Source: Crossaster papposus (lineage: Eukaryota; Echinodermata; Asteroidea; Velatida; Solasteridae). From it: a DNA stretch of 64,000 bases. The translations under genes were made by a program, and so were the position numbers. The stretch covers positions 3,410,001 through 3,474,000 of the forward strand of contig JBAIAA010000074.1 in assembly GCA_037893245.1 (NCBI GenBank), given 5' to 3'. Shown in pieces: positions 26,673-38,697 of the stretch (the first letter of the stretch is position 1; every line of letters starts with the position of its first letter). Below the pieces are notes generated by a model. That model had not been told where the DNA came from and ran no database searches. It worked only from the letters and a program-made list of their open reading frames with translations.

Positions 26673-27530
26673 GTGAGGCGAGAACCAGACTTAATTATAA
26701 AACAAACTACGTGCTATCTGACATGTAGTTGGACGTTCACGAGTTCCATCAGTCATGGCAATAGAACGAACGAATCGAATCAGCTCTTCGTTATTAACTT
26801 TTTTCCCCACTGCTTTGGGGAAATTAAATAAACATGCATGTTTTGGGAAGGTATGGAAGCTGATAACGAGAAGGTATTGAAGGTTAACAAAATAAAGTGA
26901 GCGAATTATTTGAAAGATTTCACAAGCTTGACAGGTATGTGAACATGCAATATTTGGCAAGAGGAATTATGTTCTTTGTTAAGAATGCAATTACAAGCAC
27001 TATCGATCTAAAGTTGAAGTCATGGGACTACGATGTTTGTGAAAGGAAAGGCCAATACATGTGTAAAATAGCCTGTTGTATTTTTATAGCGACTAAAAAC
27101 ATCAGATGTTGTGGTAGAGACAAAAGTACGTTGACCTGTCCCGTGTGATCGGGTGGTGGGTGCAATTGCACTTCGGTTTTATAATCTTCTAGCTATATAA
27201 TTCTAGGACTGTCTGTGTGTCTGTGCGTATTTTGATTATCTTAGAGGACCGGGCACATAAGTTGAAAATTAGCAGGTGTATTGCTCAAGACCAAAGATTG
27301 TGCAGTGTTGAGTATGAAGTTGTTTGGACGAGCGGTTCTTGAAAAACAAAACCAGGGATTATAGGAGGCCTATAGACCAGCAAACGTGGCGGTATATAAA
27401 CACCCCTATGAACTGCTGCTATTCGAATGCACTTCTATACCGCCATGTTTGCAGTCTACCGGAGGCCAAACAATTTGCTCTTTCCGAACAGGTACGTTTT
27501 GAACGGGTACTTCACTATACTGTGAGTATA
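26673..27530. other. Receptor intron, unassigned
   Basis: No exon seen. A short inverted pair (CCTATAGACCAGCAAACGTGG / CATGTTTGCAGTCTACCGG) lies at about 27368-27463. Confidence 0.3.
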
Positions 27531-28150
27531 CAGGGTGTCCACATAAAAAGTACACCCATTTTCAATTTCATATTATTGCAAAACTACTGAATGTTTCTGA
27601 AAAATACAAATGTCTGTTGAAAGGGTAGAATGCCCTCTGTCCAATGTCATTGCCATAAATGACTGAACAAACAAGACAGTTATGAAATGTACTAAAATCG
27701 GCACTGTGACAAGTTGAGATGATAAGGCGGGCAGTGAGAGACATGAGACGAAGATGCCAGCTATGCATTAACAGGAAAAGTGGCCATGTGGCGGGTACAT
27801 CACCTTAAATTTGTCAGGTAAGTTAGTGTACTATAAAAAGAAAGGAATCAGAAAGAAATGATTCATCGACCCAGTCATTGCTTTTTCAATTTGTTTAAAT
27901 AATTTGTCTTCACAAACACCTACCCAGCTTTGTCACACAAGTAAAAACAACTTGCCACAGTGCTGATTTCAGTACCTTTCATAAATGTCTTGTTTGTTCA
28001 GTCATCCATGGCAATGACATAATGAACCTTATACCACTGGACAGAGGACATTCTATCCTTTCAACAGACATTTGTATTTTTCAGAAAAATTCAGTAGTTT
28101 TGCAATAATACGAATTTAAAAATGGGTATACTTTGTATGTGGACACCCTG
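27531..28150. repeat. Foldback element with CAGGGTGTCC ends and TA flanks
   Basis: Ends CAGGGTGTCCAC and GTGGACACCCTG are each flanked by TA (27529-27530, 28151-28152), as expected of Tc1/mariner-type insertion. The inverted arms extend about 190 bp (TGCAAAACTACTGAATGTTT, TTGTTTGTTCAGTCAT) with scattered mismatches. No transposase. Confidence 0.75.
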
Positions 28151-28372
28151 TATAGTTATTTTTAATTTCAATTAAGTCGATCGTTAAGAAGAGGGAAAGG
28201 GAGCTGAACAAAATGCCAAAGCTGACGGACTTATTCACATTCACAGCAAAAGACTACATCATAAAACCTGAACCAATACCAATCTGTTCAGTAACATTTC
28301 ACATGCTCAAACCAATGTGTGAGTTCTTAATGCATAATTCATAAAACGTATATCGCTTATCAAACTCCCAAA

Positions 28373-28586
28373 GGCCATTTTTTTATGGAGCTGCTAGGCA
28401 CACAAATTTGCTTAGCACAAACAAGTATTGCTTAGTAAAAACAGGTTACCAGCCAAAACTCTTTGTGCTTTTTATGTTAAGCAAAAACCAGCTGAATACC
28501 AGTAAAATAAACACGTTGGTTTGTAATCATGTTTTTGCCAAAGAAGAATTTTCATCTGCTTAGTATAGCGCTATGAAATTGGCCCC
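28373..28586. repeat. Small TIR element, GGGGCCAATTTCAT family, copy 3
   Basis: It starts GGCCATTTTTTTATGGAGCT and ends GCTATGAAATTGGCCCC, with AACAGGTTACCAGCCAAAAC inside. In the receptor intron. Confidence 0.75.
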
Positions 28587-30312
28587 TATGAGTTCGATTA
28601 CACTGCTTTTGTAAAATGATTAATGTTTTCAATTGACATTCACGGAGTGTTTACTGACTGTGGGCATTACTATGCGCTTGTTGAATAGGAATACAAGTGC
28701 GCGTGCGTCTTTCGTTCACTTCAGTTTATTGAACTTTAAAATACCTCTTTTGTCATCCTTTTAGGCGCGATTTGTCTCATTGAAAGTCCCATATTGACGA
28801 TAAACTCGCGGTAGAATTTCATGAACGGAAGAGACTAAAAAAACAACTTAAAGCGAAGCCTTTGAAGTATTTATGAAAATAATCCTGCAAAATTCACACC
28901 GATTGCCTCGTCTGCTCCAAAACAACATCACATACAGCTGCAACGAAATGACATTTGACGTTTTGCAAAGTGCTTTGGCGGGAAATCTCTGTACACTGGC
29001 GGCGATCTGAAGAATTTGGTTTCAGGCGATACACAATCATTGCTCTATTACAATGCTGCTTCCGCTTACATCCTCCCGATTCCATTCCGTCTCAATTTGT
29101 CCAAGAAACCCTTCAAGGAAAATTGTGCTCGTAAGAGACTTCGGCCAAATTCTATACTCGTTAACAAAAAGGTTTCCATTTAAAAGAGAAAAAGCGAGAG
29201 AAAAAAAGCGATAATTCGCACGAACTAACCAACTGAGTGCAATGACATTACTAACGGCGGATTCAAGTTTATATTGGGACCGTAGATTGGTGCAAATGGG
29301 ACGATGACTTCAGCCGTGTACGACACGCGTTGACCCGGCCCGCACGGGGGGGAATCACTTTGGGTTCTGGTGGTCCCTCGCATAACTGGCGCACTTTTAT
29401 TAATGCTACCGGTAAGATTTGTTAGTAAGAGTCGGCGCGGAAATCTTACTAAGGCCAGTTGTAATCAGCTCGCTAGGTGCACGGGCGATGTACGACCCGT
29501 TAGTAATTGGCATCTTTGTATTATATTCCCCGGGGATACAGCCGTATTATGCAAGTCTACTTGTAAAATCACCTTGATTTGAACCAATCTCTTACTGTGT
29601 ATAAAAAAAGAAACTCGATTGAAAAATGTGTTATCACTATAGCCTCAACTGAGCTAGAATGGATGGAAAGAGCGCCCGGGTTTTAAAAACCACACATTAC
29701 TTAACGACGGTATTATTTGCTAAAATTGGTGTTCTAAGTCCAGACGAACCATGTATCGCCATTTTCTTAGTTCATAAATTGCGCGCGAAGATCAAAGATC
29801 GCCCATTATTGCCAAGGAAATATTACAAGTTCAAACATGTCCATTAAACCCCCATATATTTGCTGGAAAGTGTAATCAAAAGTAATTTTAGTTTTCAAGA
29901 TTTTGAGTTCAAAAGCGCATATCTCTTGCGCACTTTTTTTAGAGGTTCTAGCCTGGGGTTATCTTCGCTTGAGGGCGCTCTTCGTTATCATATATACACG
30001 TTACATTATTACACAGTAAGTTGGAAACGCTATACACTATTTTACTGTATTCATAAATAACAGAGAAAGATTTTAAATATCATCGCACACTGAAGTCGCC
30101 CTTGTGTCGGCATATGCCCCGACCAGGTAAATCTTGATAAGAAAAGCAGTGAATTGAGATGAAATCCTTATGTTTATGTTCTGTAAACTGCGGTCTTTTA
30201 AACTACTAACTACTCGTTAGTCGCTGAAACTTCTTGTTTGCCGGTTTGGCTTGAGTATTACCGTTTTCATGTTTGGTTTCTCTAATATCATTCTTTCTTG
30301 TTTTCTTTCCAG
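28587..30312. other. Receptor intron, unassigned
   Basis: No exon or repeat recognised. Ends in a TTTCTTGTTTTCTTTCCAG tract before the Cys-loop exon. Confidence 0.35.
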
Positions 30313-30395
30313 TCTGACCTTGAAAGCAGAGTGCATAATGAACCTCGCCAAGTACCCCATGGATGTACAAGTCTGCCCTCTACACTTCGGAAGCA
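30313..30395 (+). CDS. GABA-A alpha-like subunit, Cys-loop exon
   Basis: The 83-bp exon encodes LTLKAECIMNLAKYPMDVQV then CPLHFGS. The two cysteines enclose 13 residues with the invariant YPMD turn, the defining Cys loop of pentameric ligand-gated channels, which couples agonist binding to pore opening. The length of 83 bp equals the conserved vertebrate exon. The acceptor is TTTCCAG and the donor GTAAAG. It starts by completing an Arg codon and ends one base into an Asn codon. Two small TIR elements begin only about 40 bases downstream of the donor. Confidence 0.93.
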
Positions 30396-30436
30396 GTAAA
30401 GTGGCCTTATTATGTTCTTATATTTCAAGAACACAT

Positions 30437-30833
30437 TTAAAGGGATCGTATACGTTTAGGAATTACTCCAAATATTTATGGCAATAAAAACGTACTTGGT
30501 AAGAAGTACAGCAGCTGTGGATAGTATATAATGCATTTTTAGAAACTTTTCACTTTGAAGTACTGCGGTTATGGAAAAAGATTTCACTTCTTATCCCCAA
30601 AGTTTTGAATCTAAGAAACGTTACTGCAGTGACGTTTCTCAGATTGTGTATTCCAATGCAGATTATTCTTCCTGCGTGGACATAACCGCTCCAGATTTTC
30701 TGCAATATCTCAAAATCGCTACCACCTTTTGAAATAAAATTTTGACAGGTTAGTTTTATGGTATATATCTATAGCTATATAGAATTGAAACAAACAGTGG
30801 GTTCCAATTACCAAATTTTCGCGATCCCTTTAA
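30437..30833. repeat. TIR repeat, family R2, copy 1
   Basis: TTAAAGGGATCGTATACGTT on the left and GCGATCCCTTTAA on the right are inverted ends. The body matches 53079-53480 closely, including TACTTGGTAAGAAGTACAGC and TCTTCCTGCGTGGACATAAC. It begins 42 bases after the Cys-loop exon donor. Confidence 0.8.
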
Positions 30834-31288
30834 AGGGGTAATACCTTTTTAAAGCTATCTAAAAAGTAACCAACCAAAATACTGTTAAAAAGCTTACTTA
30901 TTGTAAATATTTCAATGATTCTAAACTCCCTATGAAATTATTCCGACTGGCATGCTGTAATTTTGGAGAAAATAACAAAAGAATGCAATTTCCAAATGTG
31001 CTTCCCAGAGACGCACTTTTGGACACGTGGGCGCTACGTTCAGTGCGTGGCACGCGCGTAGCTGCAATCCGCTGACTGAACGCAGATTGCGGTCGCTATT
31101 TTTTAATTGTAATCGAAATCTTCGAATAATTATTGTTTTACTCGAAACTTTTGTATGCACCATTAACAGAGCTAAAACTTCATCAAGTTGTTTGTCAAGT
31201 ACCATTCTTTAGATTTTGAGCACTTTTTCTGCATGCTTTAAACGAAGAAATAAATTCACAACTGACAAATGGTATATTATCCCTTTAA
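30831..31288. repeat. TIR repeat, family R1, copy 2
   Basis: It matches 1197-1696: AAGTAACCAACCAAAATACTG, CCCAGAGACGCACTTTTGGA, ACAACTGACAAATGGTAT. It abuts the R2 copy at a shared TTTAAAGGGG junction. Confidence 0.75.
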
Positions 31289-31399
31289 GCCCTGCCTTTG
31301 TCGGGGTGATCATTTTGTGCACATTCGGGTAGATGCGCTCGAACAGCCTTCGGGCGCATGTAATAAAAACGGTAAGCAATCCAAGGGACTAGCAGAACA

Positions 31400-31644
31400 G
31401 GGGCATTTGTATGGAGCTGCTAGCACAAACAAATTGCTTAGCACAACAAGTCTTGCTCAGTTAAAGCATGTTACCAGCCCAAACTATTTGTGCATTTCTT
31501 GCTAAGCAAAAATCAGATCAACACCATTCGCAAACTATAGGCCTATACATCAACTGATGAATTGTTACCCTGTTTTTTCCCACGGGAAGAATGTTCATGC
31601 TAAGCTTAGTTTTGTGCTTATATCAGCTCCATTGAATTTGCCCC
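31400..31644. repeat. Small TIR element, GGGGCCAATTTCAT family, copy 4
   Basis: Starts GGGGCATTTGTATGGAGCTG, ends CAGCTCCATTGAATTTGCCCC; contains GTTACCAGCCCAAAC. In the receptor intron. Confidence 0.75.
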
Positions 31645-32657
31645 AGGTGAACACCATAGCGTGTACAAGTGCTGATCAGTAAGCCTGTTTAGCGTCAACT
31701 TTGGTATTGTATTTCATAAAATAAATCCGATTTTGCGCATTTGCACATCCATGAAATTTGACATTTTAAAGAAAAAACGTCTGTGTGCTGGAAATATTAC
31801 CACTCAACTACATTCGTTTCAAGGATACTAAACCTATAGAGATCGTATCGCCCTGCAATCAAAGCGGTAGCACTCAACAAAATGGCTCCGGATATGGAAG
31901 TGGGCGAATAGACGATAATCCTGTAATCCGATTATAAGCCGTATGCCCCTTTTTGGCGCGCTTTTTTCTTTCCTTGGCCAAAAAAGAAAAAAAGCGCGGG
32001 AGATTCTTTTCCCGCTCGAAACGACAAGGGGGCTATTTACGCTAATGCTACACGAGGCAAGCCTAACATGCTGTTGTCACGCACGATCTTGTACCCCTGT
32101 CTTGTTTTTAGAGCACTTAGCACTGATTAGCAATTGGGCCGGAACCACACTATTCTTTCATTTTCTTGGACACCCTGAGGCGAATGGGATTTAGAGATGT
32201 TTGTTTACTGTGCCATATTTTGGTATTTTGTCAGGTTATTCATCGTGTCATGAACTGTGCATGCCCCTATATAGAAATGTGGGTTAAGAACGCCTGGCCT
32301 CGTGCTAAGAGGATATTAATTCGATTGCACAAAAAACATCACTGACTTGTATTATTCTAGTTGTGTTATTTCGAAACGTTAATCAATTTCTACAAAATTG
32401 ACATTACAATTTTACGAAACTAAGCTAATCGCCTTGTATTGATAGTAAAAACACGTCATTAACTTCATATAGGTCCCTAATAATTTAGCATGTAGAATTT
32501 TTTTGTAGAATTATGAGATACCAATTTAGATATACCTAAATTGATATCTCACAATTCTATCAAATTATGGTTTAATTATCAAATAACGTATACCACTACT
32601 AAAATGTGTTCAGATTTTTCCCTTGTCTTATTAAAAAAAAATTGCTTTCTATTGTAG
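31645..32657. other. Receptor intron, unassigned, with a 54-bp hairpin
   Basis: No exon seen. At 32506-32559 TAGAATTATGAGATACCAAT pairs with its inverted copy around a short loop (TGATATCTCACAATTCTA on the right). Confidence 0.45.
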
Positions 32658-32810
32658 ATAGTTATTCCGAGGAAGACGTGGTGTACCGCTGGTTGTACGA
32701 ACCTGAAAATGCCTCGGCCTCCATTGAGGTGTCTAAAGATATCCGCTTCTCACAATTCTCACTCCAGACGTGGAAAGCCGAGAGGACCGTCAAGGTATCA
32801 GACCGCATCG
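32658..32810 (+). CDS. GABA-A alpha-like subunit, loop B to loop C exon
   Basis: The 153-bp exon encodes residues 174-223: SYSEEDVVYRWLYEP (loop B region), then ENASASIEV, the IRFSQFSL strand, and ERTVKVSDRI leading to loop C. The FGSY of most relatives reads FGSN here, with the next Tyr kept. The tyrosines that line loop C in beta subunits are absent, so it resembles alpha and gamma types. One sequon (NAS) is present. The acceptor follows ATTGTAG at 32657 and the donor is ATCG/GTGAGC. An upstream GTATCA could act as a weak alternative donor, but it would lose the link to the next exon. Confidence 0.9.
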
Positions 32811-33490
32811 GTGAGCACCATGCCATACTTGGGTTTCCAAAAAAACATTAACGGTTTGTTTCAGAGATTAGATTTCTGTGTTTTCACAGTATGTAAAAGC
32901 ATACCCACATTGCCTTAAAATGTATTTATAGGACTTTTTAAAGTGTTTTCTTTTAGGTAATGTAAAGCTATTTCATCGTGAAATGTATAAATGGTCATGT
33001 ACATCGACACCAGTCCCTATACACTTACACATATTTATTTAGGAGAGGACCTGATATGTAGGCTGCATGGCGAGTGGTTGTACTGGTGTACGTCTGAAAC
33101 CATTTGAATATGCAGGAATATTGACCGCCATAATATTGTTAAATACATATAGCTAGAATATTGTTCTGACCATGAGAACTATACTCTATCGGTATGAATT
33201 AAAACAATTTACCTAGTGTAATGCAAAGCTCTATAAACATAGCTATAGGCTATTTTATGTTTCACCTGGAACGCAGCTTATTCAATTTTTTATGAAACAT
33301 CGAACAAAAATAGTCACCAGCCTTCAAAGTATTTGTTGGGGGGTGACGGAATTCGAATTAATTTTGTTTTTAAGAGCCCGATACACGCATCTTTAGGTCT
33401 AATACCTTTCCACATAAGCCTTGTTAAGTTGAAAAGTAAAAAATGGCATTTACTTTTGTGGATTAAGTTGTCTTTTTTTTTGTGGTATAG
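32811..33490. other. Short receptor intron before the M1 exon
   Basis: 680 bases, no repeat structure recognised; ends with a T tract (TCTTTTTTTTTGTGGTATAG). Confidence 0.5.
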
Positions 33491-33643
33491 GTAACCGATC
33501 TCAATTGACGGTGAGATTCTATCTGGCCCGTAACGCAGGATTCTTCGTCATCTCCACCTACATCCCCTGCGTGTTGCTCGTCGTTCTCTCGTGGGTCTCG
33601 TTTTGGTTGAACAGGGAAGCCACGCCCGCTCGAGTTGCGCTCT
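33491..33643 (+). CDS. GABA-A alpha-like subunit, M1 exon
   Basis: The 153-bp exon encodes residues 225-274: NRSQLTVRFYLARNAGFF, then the first membrane helix (VISTYIPCVLLVVLSWVSFW) and LNREATPARVAL. The TYIPC motif and SWVSFW are hallmarks of GABA and glycine receptor M1. PAR at the foot of M2 is the anion selectivity filter (-2' to 0'). A sequon (NRS) sits before M1. The acceptor is GGTATAG and the donor is T/GTAGGT, splitting a Cys codon at 4' of M2. The following intron is 4.8 kb. Confidence 0.93.
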
Positions 33644-33718
33644 GTAGGTTCCTAATCCGTACTCCTCAAACTTCACAAGTGGTGTACTATTTTCTTCTTA
33701 CACTCACTGACTTAGACC

Positions 33719-33832
33719 GTGTCCTAATTACTGGCTGTGGCTTCAAATTACACACAAGTCTATGGTAGCGACTGCAGCCACTTTGCATAGACTTGTGTGG
33801 AATTGTAAGCCACACCTAAGTATTTCGGACAC
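33719..33832. repeat. Short inverted-repeat element
   Basis: GTGTCC..GTGGCTTCAAATTACACACA and AGTCTATG on the left pair with CATAGACTTGTGTGGAATTG..GCCAC..GGACAC on the right, around a 20-base loop. Seventy-five bases after the M1 exon. Confidence 0.7.
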
Positions 33833-36263
33833 TACCTTGGACTAGTTTCGAACCAGCTGAACTACTTACCAGATTTGTCTATTCTTGTTATATTTTTATT
33901 TTTTTAAGCCAACAACGATCACTTTCACTTGTAGGAACTGTACTGCCATTTACGCTCCAAGAAAGATTCACTTCAATTGCTAAAAAGTGACACATCGTCT
34001 TGAATATACATATCATATCACCACCAGTGGTGTACAATCCGGAAGTTTTCCCTCAATTCTCGAGGCCTCTATTAATTCCTTCCCCTAAAATGAACCGAAC
34101 CTAATTTGGCGATCGTCAATAGATGGTTGAACAAAGAATTTTCAAAGGTCAATAATTTCCCGATACCAGTTAGTAAACAGACCATACTGTAAATTCAAGA
34201 TGACTTATAATCAACAAATAACTTTTCTCCAGTGAAGTCCTTTAAACCAACAATCATTTTTAAATCATCTCTCAAACAAATTGTCGAAAGTAATTAAATG
34301 ATAGAAGTCACTTATCTGTGTGATCATATTATTCCCTCCACTTAGGCCCAATGGCCTTCAACTCGAAATCCAGACTTTTATATTAAAAGGAAAATAAATA
34401 TGAACACCGAAAATAAAATAATAAATATAAAAAAAACAGAGAAGAGATGAATTCCTAAGGGTCCAGCGCGCGCCAACACGAAAATGATGAAGATAAACAA
34501 GGGACGCCAGCAAGACCGCCATGGTGTGGATGTATGTGTGCCTGATAGTCACGCTCCGTTCAGCACAGCACAGATAATTGCAAATTAATATCATCTCTCT
34601 CACGTGCACGGACATGACAGTAGAACCCAATTACCTATGGCCCCGTGGCTGCAAATAATACGGTTATCACGAGATCAATTGCCCCATAACCCAGAGACCA
34701 CGAGAGACAACCATAACCCAGAGACCACGAAAAAGCCAACAAGAGCTGCACTGTTCAGTGATAGAGAGTTTAGACATAACCTCCTTTTTTTTTCTTGGAG
34801 ATGTCTTAATCCCCTTTCAGTTGTTCTAGTTCGAAAGGGACAAACCTGTTTCAGTCTAAGAAAGTAGACCACAATCTTAAGAAGATCTTTGATCTTAATT
34901 GGGTTGTTAACCGACATCTCCCGGCCGTCATCTTGCCATCACGTCAGAGGGACTTGAACGAATTTATCTTTCAATAACATCCTACAAATCGATTCCAAGA
35001 TTAATTGTTTTGATCTTGACATTCTTCCTATTAAGAGGACGACTTGTAACACCCATGATTCCTGAGATAGTAATAATTACCAAAACATAGATTTTGCATT
35101 TTCCAACTCTCTTATTGAGTTTTCAGGTTTTATAACCGTTTCACGGTTAGAGCAATTCCGTATAATTTAGTACAATGAGCCTGTAACAGAAAATCGAGCC
35201 TTAACTAAACCTGAGGAATTTAAATCACGAGTCAATGGCTCAGTTGTGCACAAACCGAACCTGCAAAGATAGCCGAGTTTTCGATACACGAATTATAACT
35301 CCTTACAGGTCGACATTCGCGCGTCAACAACAAGAAAGTGCTGCTGATCTCTGTCGCTTCAGCGAAACATTAGCGAAAAATGTACTCTCTGTTCGTGACT
35401 TTGACACGTTAGCTAAATTAAACGTACACAATCACAGCACACGACTTTCACCTTCGCTCGCCATATCGTCGCCGAGTTCACTGCCGGGGGAAACGAAGCG
35501 TTTTACCCGTTAGTGATTCCCAGGTGAGATGGCTACACGCGGGCTATAAAATAATAAGTCTATTCCGATCACCTGCTGTGTATAAGACAATTACAACAGT
35601 TCTTCAAACGTATGCAGCGGTCTCTTTTATATCCTTCATATCGCTGCACTTTTGTAAGTGATATGCTACCAAGTCGAAATCGATCGTTTTTAAGAGCTAA
35701 CGGAAACTTGTCTCGACCGCTGTAATGCGTTCTGTATTGACCCCTCCCCTTCAGGGGTTCTGTCGATTTTAGCCTCTGAGCCGAAAGATGTTGCTTAGCC
35801 GCTCCTTGTCGTTTCCTCATCTGCACCAAAACAGGTTGTTCAAGTGAAGAACACAATTTGCGCAACAAACAGATGTTTGTATGGCGCAGGGATGTTTCAC
35901 GCCCTTACGTTTCCATGATTTTGAATTGTGTGAATTCAAGCAAATTGTTCGCTGTGAGTTCCGTTATTTTCATCCACGACAGGTGAAACGCCAGTTTTTA
36001 AAACTCAGTGCCGTCAACTCGTGCCTGAAGAAGCCTGAAGCGCAAATTAAAAGTTCGTGACATTAAATTCTGACAATGTAAACTTTAAATTATTTTATTT
36101 CCGCCTGATTGAAGAAGGAATATCAAGTTAATAGTGCACTTTTATTCTTATCGTATCCGTACAGCTTTATATAAGTTCGTGCCATGTGATAAATTACAAC
36201 TCCATCTTTTGGTGTATGTGGTTTAGGATTGGCAGGAAACCAGCAGATTCGAATAAGATATAA
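33833..36263. other. Receptor intron, unassigned
   Basis: No exon recognised. A 27-bp-period duplication (CCATAACCCAGAGACCACGA, twice) lies at 34684-34730. Confidence 0.4.
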
Positions 36264-36707
36264 GTGACCCACTCTGCAAAAATGAGTTTGTGTTAAAAAT
36301 ATTGGTTTTTTTCAATTTTACAGTTGGTCAGAAAAAGCAGGAAATAAGCTTTCATTTAATATATGGCACAACTCTGTAGTGTAATGCATCGGTCTTTTAC
36401 AACTTTGGAAAATTTGCTTTTTCTTAGTTATATTCAAAATGTCTTTGAAAATAAATGAAGATTTACAATTGTAGTGCTTCATCAGATGCCATAGTAAGGG
36501 AATGACAAAACCTGTATTAAATTTAATTTAGGGATCAAAACAATCTTTTTAATCGATCAGATCTGAAAATATAGGTGTCGGAAAAACCAAAATGCCTCAA
36601 AACAAAAATATTATTTGTTGAAAAAAAATCACCTCTCAGACAATAAACGGCCCTTTTTGTAAAAATGTATTTTGCGACATCAGACTTGTTTTTGCAGAGC
36701 GGGTCAC
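36264..36707. repeat. TIR element, GTGACCCACTCTGC family, copy 1
   Basis: Ends GTGACCCACTCTGCAAAAAT and TTTTTGCAGAGCGGGTCAC. The body matches the inverted copy at 50784-51232, for example TGCTTCATCAGATGCCATAG and GATCAAAACAATCTTTTTAA. Confidence 0.8.
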
Positions 36708-36730
36708 TGTCCCTGTGAGGCATAGTAGCT

Positions 36731-36756
36731 TCAGTTTAGTTTAGTTTAGTTTAGTT
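36731..36756. repeat. (TTTAG)n short tandem repeat
   Basis: Four to five TTTAG units (CAGTTTAGTTTAGTTTAG...) followed by TTCACTTCGTTTATTTCCAG; possibly the reversed 3' tail of a retroposon. Confidence 0.6.
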
Positions 36757-37990
36757 CACTTCGTTTATTTCCAGTATTCAAAATAAACCCCTCAGTATTA
36801 CAATGTTTACATGTAAGTGAAGGAGTAAAGAATGTAGCATGCAGGCCGGGCACACAGGAAGAGTAGCTCGTAAGCATGAACCTTAATTAATACATACTGC
36901 ACATAATACACACAATGTATCCACGCCGATCGATGTAGATATACTCCCGAGGGCTCGCTGTTGTTCCATTATTGTATTATTTTTTATTGTACTCAACATT
37001 TGTACTCAACATTTTTATTTGTACTTTTCCCCAACAGCCTTAAAGGTTTGTAAACAAGATTTTCCCGAGGACTCGGCTCAGGTCATTGTTATCACTAATG
37101 TTATCACTAATCCCCTATTGTCCGAAGTCCTCAGTCTGAATGGAAGACCAACTCATACGTCCATACACCCAGCCATACTGTATATACGCACAACGGTACA
37201 ATACATTTAACAATACAAACGAGGACATATAAGCAACCTGACATAAGCCAGCTTGCTTACAAATGTGCTGAAATGTTGCAGCCCACCTGCATAATGGAAA
37301 CATTATGGCCTCTGTCGCCAAAGAAACCCATTTATATCTATGCTATGGCCTCACTTAACATTCGATTGGCGTCCCTGAAACAGAACACATTTTTGTCTCA
37401 ACCTAGATTTAGAAACAAGTCAATTCATTCTCATCATGCAATAGGCCCGTAAAAACGTCCCCAGGGGCACTATACACGCCACAGACGCAGCCCCGTAATT
37501 TGCTTCGCTCCCATAGAACCATTGACCAACGCGCTGTATTTATGTACGAGGTTAAAACAATAACGACTTAATCTTTATACAATTCACGGACGGGAGAATT
37601 CGTGACGAGACTCGGAGTAGCGTTTTTTCGCATCTGACAGAAAACGCGCCAGGTGTTTATTTACCTTGTCCCCGTGAGATCAGTATGTGGAACATGCTTC
37701 TTGTTTGGGATAGGTTCAGTACACTTCATTGGACGTACAATATCGTTCTGACGCTAATCCTACGCGGCAGCGCTAGCGCTATGTTTCTCAAACGCACGCA
37801 GCGTGACTCGCACACTAAAAGCATTGGCCTGGAGGCAACGGCAGAGTATGCTATTCCTGTATATTACCTCTCTTCCGTCTTTCTAACATTGGCTACTTTT
37901 AGAAAGATGTTCCAGTGAAACCCCTTCTAGCATTATTTATAAATGCGAACGACAAGACATTATCATTTCGACAATATTTTGAACACAATT
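36757..37990. other. Receptor intron, unassigned
   Basis: No exon or strong repeat seen apart from a CGTGAC-rich patch near 37600-37810. Confidence 0.3.
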
Positions 37991-38008
37991 TTCAAGCTGC
38001 CTTAACAC

Positions 38009-38180
38009 GTTCGGCTACTCTTATTCGCGTTCGGCTACTCTTATTTGCGTTCGGCTACACTTATTCGCGTTCGGCTAGTCTTATACGCGTTCGGATACTC
38101 TTATTCGCGTTCGGTTACTCTTATTCTCGTTCGGCTACTCTTATTCGCGTTCGGCTACCGTTGTTCGCGTTCGGCTACTT
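38009..38180. repeat. 20-bp tandem repeat array
   Basis: About 8-9 copies of GTTCGGCTACTCTTATTCGC, with single-base variants such as TACACTTATTCGC and TAGTCTTATACGC. It lies 290 bases before the M2-M3 exon. Confidence 0.9.
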
Positions 38181-38469
38181 ATTTTGCAGTGATAAATAAA
38201 TATTTAAAAGATGGAATCTGTACGTTTTTTAAATGTGAATCGGTAGAAAAAACTTGCCAAACAAATTGCAACAATATTTTAAAAAATTCAAAATGAATGG
38301 TGCCCTTGAGTCTTAATAAAACCTGGTTGTAAAACTAAAACACACGATTGACACTGATTTGTTTGATGTTTTTTACACGTTTGCATATTTATCAAGAGGT
38401 AAACCTCCAATTGGCCAACACTTTACACATTTTCCCAACTTTTTTCAACCTCGTATCTTCAATTACCAG

Positions 38470-38693
38470 GTATCATGACCCTGCTAACCATCACCACCCT
38501 GGGTTGGAGTTCCCGCGCAGTCCTGCCCAAGGTCAGCTATGCCAAGGCCATCGACTGGTTTATCGTCATGTGTTTCGGCTTCGTCTTTGCCGCCATGGTG
38601 GAGTATGCAGCGGTTAATTACTTCACCAAGAGACGGGCTGGCATGCTGCCAGGAATGGCCGATGACGACGACGATGACGTGGCACAAGCCGAG
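38470..38693 (+). CDS. GABA-A alpha-like subunit, M2-M3 exon
   Basis: The 224-bp exon encodes residues 276-349. It covers most of M2 ([20 protein letters not shown]), the [10 protein letters not shown] linker, M3 ([20 protein letters not shown]) and the start of the cytoplasmic loop ([19 protein letters not shown]). M2 keeps the 9' Leu gate and 19' Arg, but 6' is Met rather than the usual Thr, 4' is Cys rather than Gly and 15' is Gly. The donor GTAGCC is followed directly by a run of 25 C, which is unusual next to a splice site. It enters in phase 1 and leaves in phase 0. Confidence 0.93.
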
Positions 38694-38697
38694 GTAG

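Noticed and set aside
38009-38180. CRISPR-like array of 20-bp repeats
   Set aside because: Units are contiguous with no unique spacers, and the context is a spliced animal gene.
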